Source: Polycladidibacter hongkongensis
GTDB taxonomy: Bacteria; Pseudomonadota; Alphaproteobacteria; Rhizobiales; Stappiaceae
Length of the DNA stretch: 64,000 bases
Direction of reading: 5' to 3'
NCBI RefSeq assembly: GCF_001561995.1
Contig: NZ_LLWC01000024.1
Coordinates: forward strand, 1-64,000
Position 1 is the stretch's first letter; every line of letters starts with the position of its first letter. The notes under the pieces were generated by a model. It was given only the letters and a program-made list of their open reading frames with translations. It had not been told where the DNA came from and made no database searches. This document shows, piece by piece, positions 22,978-32,548 of the stretch. The translations under genes were made by a program, and so were the position numbers.

Positions 22978-25380
22978 ATGACTGGAATTCGTTGGGTGAA
23001 CTTAGCCGGGGTTCTTGGTATCTCTATGAAAAAATTGGGATATTTTGTTGGTATTCTGTCATTTGTGCTGTGTTTTTCCAGTGTCAGCCTAGCGCCGTTG
23101 GCGGCAGAAGAGAGGCCGCAAAAAACTGTGGTTCAGTTGTCTATCCCTGAAGTCTCGGGGGATTTATGGAAAAAGGGCCGCTTGAAGGCTTCGATAGATT
23201 CGCGAGGCGGCATTACACTGCGTGATGAAACGCAGCAGCCATTTGATGACGCGACGTTCTGGAGTTTGCGTTTTAATCAGGCGCTTCCCTTTGGGCGCAA
23301 ATATTTTGAGATGCGTATTGAGATCGGTGCTTCTCACACGCCGTTGTGGGCGGGCAAGTTGTTGCAGCCCATACTCAACGGGCAGGAAGCTGTGAGCGCG
23401 ATGGCAGATAATGGCGTGCCCTCGTTTCAGCTTTCACGCGGGCCAGACGGGAAGGGGTTCCTGCCGCCGCGCGCGGGAGTTTTCCGGATGGTTTTGGGTC
23501 GCGATGAACTGTCGCTCTCCGAGTTTTCGTTTATGACCGCCGGTGCCGAGGCCACGCAGATAAGGCTGAGTGATTTTCGGATTGTTGTGTGGCCTGAAAA
23601 GGATGAGCGCGTATTTGCGCAGCGTCCGCGCGCATCTGCCTTGCCGTTTGCGCCCAACGAGCCCAAAGGGGTGTTCATCGATTGGCGTGATGGGCTCGGC
23701 AAAGGCGACGATCTGCAAGAGTTTGCCGATGTGGCGGTGCAACTGGCGGGACCGGTACAAGCTTTGGATGCGCAGGCATTGGCACATGCGGAGCAGTGGT
23801 TGGAGACCGTCCCTGTAAGCCGGGTGCGCTCGCGGGCGTCGCATAGCCGGGTTTCCCGCCTTTATCTGGAGCATCTGCAGGACAAGGGGCATTATCAAGT
23901 GTTTGTGCCCGCCACGCATGAGCGGACGACAGGGCAGGCAACCGCAATCCAAATTGGTAAGGCTTATGACGCGGTGGCGCAGGAGGCCAAAAAGGCTTGG
24001 GGGGCATTTTATACGCTTTCCAGCGGAGATGAGGGGCCCTATGCCGGGGCGCATAGGCAAGACAAAGCTGCGCTGCTTTTCCCTAATGGCGCGCGCAGGA
24101 TGGATGTTGCAGGCGGTTGGTATGATGCGGGTGACTATGGCCGCTATACGGTGAATGGTGCCTACTCGCTGGCGTTGATGCTAGTGACAGCCTTGCATGC
24201 AAAAGATGCGCTACCGGAGGACGTTTCACCGCTGGCAAAGCCGTCGCAGATGAATGATGCTGCGTGGACGAGCAGCTGGCACGCGGTGGCGCTGCATGAG
24301 CTGCGCTGGTTGCTTAAAATGCAAAGGGCGGATGGTGCTGTTTATCATAAGGTCGCCAGTCAGCGGTGGCCGCTGGATACAACGACACCCTTTACCGATA
24401 GTGCTGACAAGTGGGTCATGCCCGTCACAACAACAGCAACAGCAGATTTTGCCTCGGTGATGTTGTTGGCAAGTGAGGTTTATGCGCAGCTTGGCGGGCA
24501 AGGCGCGGATGCTTTGGCGTTCAGGTTTCGCGAAGCTGGGGAGCGGGCGATGACATGGCTTCGGGCGAACCGCGAGCTTGAAATGGTTGAGCTCATGTAT
24601 GGTGGCTATGAATATGGCGGGCCATATGATGATGACGATGATCTGGACGAGCGCCTGTTTGCGGAGGCAGCGTATTGGTATGCAACTGGGAGTGAAGTTT
24701 CCTTGAATTTTATCACGCAGCACTTGGGGGAGATGGTGGTGTCCACCGTGCATCCGAAGAAGGGGTTGGCGTGGGATGAAATGGCGGTGCTGGCGCACTG
24801 GGCTTTGTGGACAAAGCGGGATCAATTGCCAGAACAACTGGCAAGCGACGTGGAGCGGGGCCTGCGCAAGGCGGCACATCATGCAAGAGTGCTGATGCAA
24901 CGGTCATTCTGGGATATTCCCTTGAAAGAGGGGGAGAACACGGTATGGGGGTCGAACAGTGTTTTGGCCGGAACCGGTTGGCATTGGCTGATGTGGGCGC
25001 GAGCCAGTGGTGATGGGCGATACAGCGAGAGCGCGGCGCAGCTGCGGCACTGGTTTTACGGAGCCAATCCGCTGGGCCGCACTTATGTAACCGGTGGGCC
25101 GGTGTCGGCGGAGGTGGGCTCGGTTACCAAGTTGCCCCATTTTCGACCGGCGATGTCTGGAGCAATCACGATGCCCGCGGGTTTTCTGATTGGGGGGCCA
25201 AATACCACCTTCTTAAAGGGCGACCCGGCCTTGGGCAGGCTAAAGGGGAAAGCGCCGCTTCGCGCCTATGCGGACCATCCTGGCTCATTTGCAACCAATG
25301 AAATTGCCGTGAACTGGCAGGCGATGTGGGCGGTGTACCTAAGCTTGCTAATGGCAGAGTGGCCATATTTGCGGGAATGA
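22978..25380 (+). CDS. Secreted GH9 glycoside hydrolase (endoglucanase family)
   Basis: About 800 residues. ATG at 22978 has a GGGGGG stretch just upstream; ATG at 23026 (MKKLGYFVGILSFVLCF) would give a more compact signal peptide, cut near LAAEE. Residues ~40-220 form a beta-rich N-terminal domain. The (alpha/alpha)6 GH9 domain holds GGWYDAGDYGRY, with catalytic Asp candidates in DAGD (383-386), and NEIAVNW with the catalytic acid Glu775. GH9 enzymes cut beta-1,4-glucans. An acidic run PYDDDDDLDERL (about residue 545) may bind calcium. It is transcribed from its own promoter under the LacI-type operator and would supply oligosaccharides to the divergent ABC importer. Confidence 0.85.
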   Translation: MTGIRWVNLAGVLGISMKKLGYFVGILSFVLCFSSVSLAPLAAEERPQKTVVQLSIPEVSGDLWKKGRLKASIDSRGGITLRDETQQPFDDATFWSLRFNQALPFGRKYFEMRIEIGASHTPLWAGKLLQPILNGQEAVSAMADNGVPSFQLSRGPDGKGFLPPRAGVFRMVLGRDELSLSEFSFMTAGAEATQIRLSDFRIVVWPEKDERVFAQRPRASALPFAPNEPKGVFIDWRDGLGKGDDLQEFADVAVQLAGPVQALDAQALAHAEQWLETVPVSRVRSRASHSRVSRLYLEHLQDKGHYQVFVPATHERTTGQATAIQIGKAYDAVAQEAKKAWGAFYTLSSGDEGPYAGAHRQDKAALLFPNGARRMDVAGGWYDAGDYGRYTVNGAYSLALMLVTALHAKDALPEDVSPLAKPSQMNDAAWTSSWHAVALHELRWLLKMQRADGAVYHKVASQRWPLDTTTPFTDSADKWVMPVTTTATADFASVMLLASEVYAQLGGQGADALAFRFREAGERAMTWLRANRELEMVELMYGGYEYGGPYDDDDDLDERLFAEAAYWYATGSEVSLNFITQHLGEMVVSTVHPKKGLAWDEMAVLAHWALWTKRDQLPEQLASDVERGLRKAAHHARVLMQRSFWDIPLKEGENTVWGSNSVLAGTGWHWLMWARASGDGRYSESAAQLRHWFYGANPLGRTYVTGGPVSAEVGSVTKLPHFRPAMSGAITMPAGFLIGGPNTTFLKGDPALGRLKGKAPLRAYADHPGSFATNEIAVNWQAMWAVYLSLLMAEWPYLRE

Positions 25381-25617
25381 TAAAGCGGACCTACGTGATT
25401 TTGCGAATCTGAACAAGCGGGCGCAAGAGCTGCCCTTGAGGGTGCAACGTAAAAAAGCTGCGAGATCTAGTGTCATAAAAAGGATATATTCTGGTGTAGT
25501 ACGTAGCGTCTATCAACTAGTTACAGTCTGCTTCAAATAACTTTAAAAATAACGTCATCGCACTGTAACATTGCTATGGCCTTTGCGTAGTTGAAAACGT
25601 AACGCATGAGGTCTTTC
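25381..25617 (+). promoter_or_regulatory. Control region of the phn operon with a weak Pho-box candidate
   Basis: No gene. A TGTCATAAAA stretch (around 25470) and CGTCATCGCACTGTAACA (25553-25570) resemble half-sites of alphaproteobacterial Pho boxes (CTGTCAT/CTGTAAC repeats at 11-base steps). Neither is a full match. phn genes are commonly under PhoB, so phosphate starvation control is plausible but not shown. Confidence 0.25.
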
Positions 25618-26463
25618 GTGATCCAGTTCGAAGCCGTTCGAAAAGAATTTGGCGCCCATGTGGCTGTAAAAGGTGCAAGTTTTTGTGTCGACAAGCCGCA
25701 GATGATCGGAATTATTGGCCGTTCCGGCGCTGGCAAGTCCACCTTGCTGCGCATGGTGAACCGCCTGACGCCAGCGACGGCTGGCTCCTTGAAAATTGAT
25801 GGTGTTGATGTGTTGGCCCTGAAGGGCGCTGAGAAACGCCGCTGGCAGCATGATTGCGCGATGATTTTTCAGCAGTTCAACCTTGTGCCTCGCCTTGATG
25901 TGCTGACTAACGTTATGCTCGGTCGGCTCAACAAGCACTCGACAGTAGCCAGCCTTTTAAAAATGTTTAGCCGCGAAGAGCGGGCGCAGGCACTGATGAA
26001 GCTGGAGCGTCTTGGTATTGCCGAGACAGCGATGAAGCGGGCGGAGAACCTCTCCGGTGGCCAGCAGCAGCGCGTGGCGATTGCCCGTGCATTGATGCAG
26101 GAGCCGAAAATGCTGCTTGCAGATGAGCCGATTGCTTCGCTCGACCCGATGAATGCGCAGGTGGTGATGGATGCGCTGCGGGCCATTCATACCGAAGATG
26201 GGCTGACTGTTATTTGTAACTTGCATACCCTTGATACAGCGCGGAATTATTGTGACCGCGTGATCGGGATGCGTGATGGTGAAATCGTATTTGATGGTTT
26301 GCCGAGCGAGCTTTCTACCGCTGTTGCCCGCGATATTTACGGGGCAGACGAGAGCTTTGACGAGGCGACAACGAAAACCTCTCTTGCTGGCAGTGGTGCA
26401 ACGCGTGCCGATGAGGGGGAAGCTGTGGCAGTGATGCCAATACCAGCTTCGATACCGGCCTAA
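25618..26463 (+). CDS. phnC: Phosphonate-type ABC transporter ATP-binding protein
   Basis: GTG at 25618 has GAGG 5 bases upstream and gives [20 protein letters not shown]; an ATG at 25606 lacks a binding site. The protein has 281 residues with Walker [25 protein letters not shown], the signature LSGGQQQR, Walker B and [15 protein letters not shown]. The [10 protein letters not shown] and NLHxxDTAxxYCDR blocks are specific for PhnC. A C-terminal tail of about 35 residues is longer than usual and of low complexity. It powers uptake of phosphonate-type anions with PhnD and the two PhnE proteins downstream. Confidence 0.92.
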   Translation: MIQFEAVRKEFGAHVAVKGASFCVDKPQMIGIIGRSGAGKSTLLRMVNRLTPATAGSLKIDGVDVLALKGAEKRRWQHDCAMIFQQFNLVPRLDVLTNVMLGRLNKHSTVASLLKMFSREERAQALMKLERLGIAETAMKRAENLSGGQQQRVAIARALMQEPKMLLADEPIASLDPMNAQVVMDALRAIHTEDGLTVICNLHTLDTARNYCDRVIGMRDGEIVFDGLPSELSTAVARDIYGADESFDEATTKTSLAGSGATRADEGEAVAVMPIPASIPA

Positions 26464-26502
26464 GGGTCTCTTTATTTTTCTAAAAACACATGGAGTGTTC
26501 CG

Positions 26503-27432
26503 ATGAAGTTTGTTGCTAAACTGGCAGTTGCTGCTGCTGTTTCTGCTGCTGCACTATCCGGCTCTGCCGCTGTTGCTGCAGACAAGATCACTGAATTCCG
26601 TATTGGTATTCTGGGCGGTGAGAACGAGGCGGACCGTCTGCGTTCCAACCAGTGTCTGGTTGATCGCTTTGAAAAGCTGCTGGGCGTGCCTGTTAAACTG
26701 TTCCCGGCTGCTGACTACGCCGGTACCATCGAGGGCCTGAAGGGTGGCAATCTGGACTATGCCGAGCTGGGCGCCTCCGGTTACTCCGCAATCTATCTGG
26801 CAGACCCGAAGGCTGTTGAGCCGGTTCTGACCACCAAACAGACAGACGGTGCGACCGGTTACTATTCTGTGATGGTTGCTCGCGCTGATAGCGGCATCGA
26901 GACCCTAGAAGATCTTAAGGGTAAGCGTCTTGGCTTTGCGGATCCTAACTCCACTTCCGGTTACCTGATCCCGTCCGTTGCGTTTGACGACATGGGCCTG
27001 AATGTTAAAGAGTACTTTGCCTCCACCCAGTTCTCTGGTGGTCATGAGCAAAACGTTCTTGCCGTTTTGAACGGTGATGTTGACGGCGGCGTAACATGGG
27101 CCTCTGGCGTTGGTGAATGGGAAGAAGGTTACACCTCCGGTAACCTGCGCAAGATGGTCGACAAAGGCATGGTTGATATGTCTGATCTGGTGCAGATCTG
27201 GCAGTCACCACTGATCCCGAATGGCCCGCTCGTGCTGCGCTCTTCTTTGCCAGCTGACGTTAAAGAGAAAGTCATCGCTTCCCTGAAAGCCATGGTGCAT
27301 GACGACACCGAGTGTTTCTATTCCGCGCAAGGCGGCGAGTATGCTGACTTTATCGATGTTGACCACAGCTTCTACAAAACCATTGTTGAAGCGCGTCGTC
27401 GCAAAATCGAAGCGAAGAAAAAAGCTAACTAA
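26503..27432 (+). CDS. phnD: Phosphonate-type ABC transporter substrate-binding protein
   Basis: The 309 residues have a signal peptide (MKFVAKLAVAAAVSAAALSG, cut near AVAA). The PhnD fold follows: FRIGILGGENEADRL, PVKLFPAADYAGTIEGLKGG and LDYAELGASGYSAIYL. The SATSTSGxL-type ligand loop reads ADPNSTSGYLIPS. It binds the phosphonate (or phosphite or similar anion) in the periplasm. Ligand specificity cannot be read. A strong hairpin with T-run right behind the gene should raise its level over the permeases. Confidence 0.92.
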   Translation: MKFVAKLAVAAAVSAAALSGSAAVAADKITEFRIGILGGENEADRLRSNQCLVDRFEKLLGVPVKLFPAADYAGTIEGLKGGNLDYAELGASGYSAIYLADPKAVEPVLTTKQTDGATGYYSVMVARADSGIETLEDLKGKRLGFADPNSTSGYLIPSVAFDDMGLNVKEYFASTQFSGGHEQNVLAVLNGDVDGGVTWASGVGEWEEGYTSGNLRKMVDKGMVDMSDLVQIWQSPLIPNGPLVLRSSLPADVKEKVIASLKAMVHDDTECFYSAQGGEYADFIDVDHSFYKTIVEARRRKIEAKKKAN

Positions 27433-27440
27433 TTAATGCC

Positions 27441-27475
27441 GGGCGCGGAAAGAGGAGATCTTTTTCCGCGCCCTT
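27441..27475 (+). terminator. Partial terminator inside the phn operon
   Basis: GGGCGCGGAAA (27441-27451) pairs perfectly with TTTCCGCGCCC, followed by TTTTT. Located between phnD and the first phnE, it probably lets part of the transcripts through and makes binding protein more abundant than permease. Confidence 0.7.
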
Positions 27476-27544
27476 TTTGCGCGGGGTTTTTAAGCTGGCA
27501 AACAAGTTGCCAGAATACCCTTACTGCCTCTTCAGGAGATGATC

Positions 27545-28420
27545 GTGGCCGCTAGAGACTTTGTTGCTGCCTCCCCTAAACTCAATGAAATTGAGCTGGC
27601 TTACCACCGGGTTTCCCGGCAGCGAAATTTGTACACCTTGTTGCTGTTGGCGGCATGTGTTTTTGCCATCTTTGGCGGGCTGATGATTGCCAATGAAGCC
27701 AACTCGGGAGATTTTTGGGTTGGGCTATCGCAGTTTTTTGATTACCCGGTAGATTTGTTTGTTGGTGCCTATGAAAAAGGGTTGGCCGGGCTTGGCAGTC
27801 TTGTGGTGCACTACTTCCCCTTTTTGCTTGAAACACTGAATATTGCGTTGGTCTCGACCGTGATTGCCTTTGGGCTAGGGGGCGCGCTTTCCTTTGTTGC
27901 GAGCCGCAATCTGGTGCAAAGTCGGCTGTTGGTGTTTTGTATGCGCCGGATCATGGATGTGACACGCGCCTTTCCTGAAATTGTGATTGCGCTGCTTCTG
28001 GTGCTCATATTCGGACCGACGCCTGTTGCTGCGGTGGCTGCGGTGACGTTTCACACCATTGGGGCGCTGGCCAAACAGTTTTCAGAGACCAATGAGAACG
28101 CAGATATGAAGTCGGTGGAAGGCATTCAATCTGTTGGCGGAAACTGGTTTGAGCAAGTGCGTTTTGGTGTGTTGCCGCAGGTGCTGCCGAACTTCTTCTC
28201 CTATGGTTTGTTGCGGCTGGAAATCAATGTACGTGCCTCAGCCATCTTGGGGTTTGTGGGCGCAGGTGGCCTTGGGGCCGAGCTAAAGGCCGTGGTGGAT
28301 TGGAACTACGGTGCGGACATTCTGGTGATTATCTTCATGCTGGTTATATCAATCACCACAATTGATTACCTCTCTGGCCTTGTGCGCCGGAAACTTATCG
28401 GCACAGCCGGTGCGCACTAG
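27545..28420 (+). CDS. phnE: Phosphonate-type ABC transporter permease 1
   Basis: GTG at 27545 has AGGAG 6 bases upstream and gives 291 residues; the ATG at 27539 touches the binding site. The PhnE pattern is clear: DVTRAFPEIVIALLLVLIFG, GALAKQFSETNENADMKSVE and QVLPNFFSYGLLRLEINVRA followed by GFVGAGGLGAEL. About five to six membrane spans. It forms the channel as heterodimer with the second PhnE, whose gene starts 12 bases downstream. Confidence 0.9.
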   Translation: MAARDFVAASPKLNEIELAYHRVSRQRNLYTLLLLAACVFAIFGGLMIANEANSGDFWVGLSQFFDYPVDLFVGAYEKGLAGLGSLVVHYFPFLLETLNIALVSTVIAFGLGGALSFVASRNLVQSRLLVFCMRRIMDVTRAFPEIVIALLLVLIFGPTPVAAVAAVTFHTIGALAKQFSETNENADMKSVEGIQSVGGNWFEQVRFGVLPQVLPNFFSYGLLRLEINVRASAILGFVGAGGLGAELKAVVDWNYGADILVIIFMLVISITTIDYLSGLVRRKLIGTAGAH

Positions 28421-28432
28421 GGGATGGATGCT

Positions 28433-29788
28433 ATGAGCAAGACAAATATTGCAGATGTTGAAGCAATGGCAGCGAAGTATCCCGATGTAGTCGCCTTACC
28501 GCTGGCGAAGCGGCTGGTTGGCCCGCTGGCGACATTGGCGGTGGCCTGTTATCTGGTTTTCAGCTTCTTTGCCTTTGATGTATCCGGTGTACTTGGCAAA
28601 GCGCGGATGGATATGGCTAGCCTTTACGCGCTGGATGCGTACGCACACAAAGTGCATGTGAAGTACCAGTTCAAAAAGCCAGAACAAGGCTACATTGTTT
28701 CGCTTGAGGGCAGCAAGCGGGCTGTTTACGAGCAGCATCCAGAATGGGTGCAGACAAATGGCGCAGATGCACAGATTGACCTTGGGGATGACGGGATCTT
28801 ACAGATATCGGGTGGGATTATGAGCTACAGCCATCCCGATTATGCCGAGCCGCTGCGCTTTGCTGTGGGGGATGGGGTGCCGCGTTATTTGGGCGGTGAA
28901 CTGCCGGAATGGTTGAAGCTGTCCAAAACCCAAGTGAATGCAAGGCCGACGCTTTACACCCGTATCTGGGCAACCAAAAGCAAGGTGGAAGTGCAGCGCT
29001 ATTTTAATGGCTGGGAGAACTTCTGGTTTGATTTTGACAGTGTGCTGAATGGTATGAGCTTTGGGCAGATTTGGGCCCTTGTGTTTTCCGCGGAGCGCAT
29101 TGAGCCCGAGCGTTCTAATCTTTCACTGGTGTTCTCTGAATTCTGGACGAATGCGGAGTGGCAGCATGGTGAGGTAGCTTATGCCCTGTTGCAAACGCTG
29201 GTGATGGCGGTTGTGGGTACGTTGATCGGTGGGATCGTTGCTTTGCCGCTGGCCTTTGCAGCGGCGAATAACGTGAACCCTTCCAAGCTTGGCCGTTTTA
29301 CTCTGCGCCGCTGTTTTGACTTTCTGCGCGGCGTTGACAACCTGATCTGGTCGTTGATTTTCATCCGTGCGTTCGGACTTGGGCCGCTTTCAGGAACGTT
29401 TGCAATTTTCTTCACGGATACGGGAACGTTCGGCAAGTTGTTCTCAGAGGCGATTGAAAACGCGGATAAAAAGCAGGTGGAGGGGATGCAGGCAACGGGT
29501 GCTTCGCCGGTACAGAAGTATCGCTTTGGCGTGTTTCCGCAGATCTTGCCGCTGTTCGTTTCGCAGATGCTGTATTATTTGGAATCCAACACCCGCTCGG
29601 CGACGGTTATCGGCGCGCTGGGGGCCGGGGGGATTGGCTTGAAGCTGCTGGAAACAATGCGCACCCGGCAGGATTGGGAGAATACCACCTATTTGATCGT
29701 GCTGATTATCGCGGTGGTGATTTTGATGGACAACATGTCTGGCTGGCTGCGCCGCAAACTAATTGCGGGAGGTGCTGAGGGCAAGTGA
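28433..29788 (+). CDS. phnE: Phosphonate-type ABC transporter permease 2, with long insertion
   Basis: Start at 28433 (MSKTNIADVEAMAAKYPDVV) behind GGGGATGGA gives 451 residues, much longer than the usual ~270. After the first span (about 31-51) there is a soluble insertion of about 185 residues (to about 240) with GILQISGGIMSYSHPDYAEP and WATKSKVEVQRYFNGWENFW. Then come the normal permease core and C-terminal GALGAGGIGLKL. Long second PhnE proteins of this type are known in alphaproteobacteria. The insertion is probably periplasmic and may contact PhnD. It ends the operon. Confidence 0.87.
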   Translation: MSKTNIADVEAMAAKYPDVVALPLAKRLVGPLATLAVACYLVFSFFAFDVSGVLGKARMDMASLYALDAYAHKVHVKYQFKKPEQGYIVSLEGSKRAVYEQHPEWVQTNGADAQIDLGDDGILQISGGIMSYSHPDYAEPLRFAVGDGVPRYLGGELPEWLKLSKTQVNARPTLYTRIWATKSKVEVQRYFNGWENFWFDFDSVLNGMSFGQIWALVFSAERIEPERSNLSLVFSEFWTNAEWQHGEVAYALLQTLVMAVVGTLIGGIVALPLAFAAANNVNPSKLGRFTLRRCFDFLRGVDNLIWSLIFIRAFGLGPLSGTFAIFFTDTGTFGKLFSEAIENADKKQVEGMQATGASPVQKYRFGVFPQILPLFVSQMLYYLESNTRSATVIGALGAGGIGLKLLETMRTRQDWENTTYLIVLIIAVVILMDNMSGWLRRKLIAGGAEGK

Positions 29789-29810
29789 TACCACTCTTTG
29801 TTTGAATTGA

Positions 29811-29849
29811 GTTAATTGGGGAGGGCAGGTTGCTGCGCTCCCCTTTAAC
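29811..29849. terminator. Bidirectional terminator between phnE and the HAD gene
   Basis: GGGGAG and CTCCCC pair around a 14-base loop, flanked by GTTAA/TTAAC. It serves the convergent phn operon and the sulfatase/HAD operon. Confidence 0.55.
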
Positions 29850-29860
29850 TTGTTCAGCTC

Positions 29861-30853
29861 TTACTTGCTGAAAACCGAGCGCCAATCCTGCACCATGTCG
29901 ATGACAGTCCAGCCGTGTTTTTGGGCGTTTGTCATTACTTTATCAGTGTGGCTGTCGTAGGCGGTTTCGCGCTTGTCATCTGTATGGTGTACCAGCAGCG
30001 ACAGGCCGCCATTGGCGCTGGTGTATTGCAGCATTTGCAGGTCGCCATTGGAATTGCCAGCTGCCAGTGTCGGCGCATGGCCGAAAGTGGCATTGATCAG
30101 CCGTGCTTTGGCGCTCCAGTTGTTGATGTATTGAATGCGGTAGGCGCGGGTTATAGCGGTGCCTTCCTCGCGCATGGTGAAGTCACGATGCACACTGGAG
30201 CCGAAGACATTTTGCGGCGGGATGCCGTAGAGCTCTTGCGAGAACAGTTTTAGAAAGTCGCCTTCATCGGCGGTAAAGATGTAAACTTGGAACTGATTGT
30301 CTTTTAGATAGGTGATCAATTCGCGCATGGGCGCGTAGGTGAGCTGGTTCAGGGGGCGCTTGAACTTGGGGTGCTGCCAGTCCTTGGCCCAGTTGCGTAT
30401 CCAGTTCGCGTAGTCGTTTGTGGTCATGCCGCCGTAGGGGACCGCCATTAATTGGCCCACAAGAGAGTCTAGTCCCTGATTTTCATAGAGGGCCTTGAAG
30501 TAATCCAGTTTTTTACTGGCAATGGCTGTATAAGGTTGCTGTTTTTTGAGCGATGGGTTTTGCTGCATCTGCTCTTTCATGCGTTCAAAATTGGCGAGCA
30601 CATGGATATAGAGCGGCTTTTCTGTCCACAAGGTGCCGTCATTGTCCAAAGTCGCAATGCGTTGATCTTGTGGTACAAATCGCGGGTTATCCGGATCGAT
30701 AACGGCTTGAACAAACGCAGTGATCGCGGCTTTGGTTTGCGTGTCCTGCCATGAGGGGAGCGGATCAGCGGCAGAAGCGAGAAGGGATGTTGGCCCGATT
30801 GAGCAAATGCCAAGAAAAATGAGCGTGACGGCTCGTTTGAGTGTTTTATGCAT
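29861..30853 (-). CDS. Secreted HAD-family phosphatase
   Basis: ATG at 30853 has GAGGG 7 bases upstream; a GTG just before it is possible. 330 residues with signal peptide (MHKTLKRAVTLIFLGICSIG … ASA). HAD motifs: TLDNDGTLW (motif 1, two Asp), VYIFTADEGDFLKLF (motif 2) and AAGNSNGDLQML (motif 3/4). The pattern fits phosphoserine-phosphatase-like HAD enzymes acting in the periplasm. It is the second gene of a unit headed by a sulfatase (gap about 70 bases). It may release phosphate from an organic substrate, but the substrate is unknown. Confidence 0.78.
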   Translation of the reverse strand: MHKTLKRAVTLIFLGICSIGPTSLLASAADPLPSWQDTQTKAAITAFVQAVIDPDNPRFVPQDQRIATLDNDGTLWTEKPLYIHVLANFERMKEQMQQNPSLKKQQPYTAIASKKLDYFKALYENQGLDSLVGQLMAVPYGGMTTNDYANWIRNWAKDWQHPKFKRPLNQLTYAPMRELITYLKDNQFQVYIFTADEGDFLKLFSQELYGIPPQNVFGSSVHRDFTMREEGTAITRAYRIQYINNWSAKARLINATFGHAPTLAAGNSNGDLQMLQYTSANGGLSLLVHHTDDKRETAYDSHTDKVMTNAQKHGWTVIDMVQDWRSVFSK

Positions 30854-30925
30854 CACCTAACCCTCTAGATAGAATTAAGAAAGGACAGTGCGTCCTTCCC
30901 TTTTGCTGGTTTCAAAGGTCAAGGG

Positions 30926-32548
30926 CTATTGATTGACCTCAATGCCTTGCTTCTTCAAGATCGGTTTTACCTTTTCCATCAAACGGAAGCGGTTGATCGT
31001 GATCGGGCCGGTATAGGATTCCGATTGCAGTTTGCGGGGCGGGTACTTCTCGTAGCTCTTGACCACCTTCTCCAGCTCTCCCATGAAGAACGGGACGGTC
31101 CATGTATTCTCACGGCCAGTGGTCATGAATATATCGTAGCGCTCCTGCGGGTCTTCCCAGAGGTTGTAGACTTGGGGGACAGTGGCGACATATTTTTCAG
31201 CTCCGCGCCAGCCGAGTTCCGGTGCTGGTGCGTCGGAGCCAGCTTTGGCGCCATTGTCACCGCGCATGTTGAAGACCGCTTTCCATGGGCCCATGCGAAT
31301 GGCGCCGGGTGAGAGCTCTTGCTCTGTGAAATAGAGCCAGTGGTTGCGTGAGGATTTGCCTTCGCCAAACAGAACCGGGCTCATATCGTGGCTGTCGAAG
31401 ATCATGGGTTTGCCTTCTCGATCTTCTTTGGGTAGATCGACGCCCGCAAGCGCGGCGAAGGTGGCCATGAGATCAAGTCCGCCGACGATTTCCGAACTTT
31501 TAGAGCCTGGTTCAATTTTCCCTTTCCACTTGAAGATGGCAGGAACGCGCCAGCCACCATCACGGTCAGTGCCTTTGGTACCGCGGAATGGGGTCATGCC
31601 AGCATCAGGGTGGACATCTTGCCAAGCGCCATTGTCAACAGTGTAGAAAACGAGTGTGTTTTCCTCGATACCAAGCTCTTTCACCTTGTCGAGCAGCTTG
31701 CCGGTATGGAAATCCAGCTCAACGACCTTATCGCCGTATTTGTTTTTGATTGCCGATTTGCCCACAAAGTCCTTGGAGGGTAGGTTGGGCTGGTGGTTGG
31801 CAGCCCAATTGATCGACATGAAGAAGGGCTTGTCTTGCTTTGCGAGCCGTTCCAGTTCCGCAATTGATTTTTGCTGGGTTACCGCATCAAGATTGGCAAG
31901 GTCTTCGACTGTCATGTTTGCCGCTGTCAGGACTTCCTTGGTCTTGCCGCCAGCTTCTCCCTCTAGGACACCCGTGGTAATTTTGCGAAAGAACGCGCGT
32001 TGTTCATCCGACATTTGCGGATTGAACTCTTTCATCATGTAGGTGTAGGCGTTGAGGTGATAGAGAAAAGTGTTCTCCATTTTGTCGTAGCCATGCGCGG
32101 TGGGCAAGGCGTAGTCGCTTTCGCCCAAGTGCCATTTCCCCGCGAAGTAAGTGTTGTATCCGGCTTCTTTCAAGAGTGAGGCCAACGTCCACTCAGCGGC
32201 TGGAAGACCGCCGCCTTGACCTTGGAAGGCAACTGTTGTCATGCCGGAGCGATTTGGGATACGGCCGGTTTGCATTGCTGCGCGTCCAGGTGTGCACGAC
32301 GCCTGAGCATAAAAATCGGTAAAGATCATTCCTTCATGCGCCATTTGATCAAGATTTGGCGTATCCATACCTCGCGCCTTGCCGCCGAAATAGGGGCCAA
32401 GATCCCAGTATCCGGTATCGTCGGAGATGATCATTAAAATGTTTGGCTTGCTGCCAGCGGCGCTGCTTGTCTTTTCCGCTTGGGCGTAAGTGGAGGAGGG
32501 GACAGCGAGCAGGCTTAGCGTCATGGCATATTTTAGCAGTGTATTCAT
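30926..32548 (-). CDS. Secreted sulfatase-family hydrolase
   Basis: 540 residues with signal peptide (MNTLLKYAMTLSLLAVPSST, cut near YAQA). Residues 35-50 (KPNILMIISDDTGYWD) hold the metal-binding Asp pair. ASCTPGRAAMQTGR at 82-95 is the sulfatase signature; Cys85 would be converted to formylglycine by a separate enzyme. KWHLGE and the GAWQDVHPDAG region give further active-site residues. The superfamily covers arylsulfatases and phosphonate/phosphate-ester hydrolases. The neighbouring HAD phosphatase and phn importer allow either a sulfate-ester or a phospho-ester substrate. Confidence 0.85.
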   Translation of the reverse strand: MNTLLKYAMTLSLLAVPSSTYAQAEKTSSAAGSKPNILMIISDDTGYWDLGPYFGGKARGMDTPNLDQMAHEGMIFTDFYAQASCTPGRAAMQTGRIPNRSGMTTVAFQGQGGGLPAAEWTLASLLKEAGYNTYFAGKWHLGESDYALPTAHGYDKMENTFLYHLNAYTYMMKEFNPQMSDEQRAFFRKITTGVLEGEAGGKTKEVLTAANMTVEDLANLDAVTQQKSIAELERLAKQDKPFFMSINWAANHQPNLPSKDFVGKSAIKNKYGDKVVELDFHTGKLLDKVKELGIEENTLVFYTVDNGAWQDVHPDAGMTPFRGTKGTDRDGGWRVPAIFKWKGKIEPGSKSSEIVGGLDLMATFAALAGVDLPKEDREGKPMIFDSHDMSPVLFGEGKSSRNHWLYFTEQELSPGAIRMGPWKAVFNMRGDNGAKAGSDAPAPELGWRGAEKYVATVPQVYNLWEDPQERYDIFMTTGRENTWTVPFFMGELEKVVKSYEKYPPRKLQSESYTGPITINRFRLMEKVKPILKKQGIEVNQ

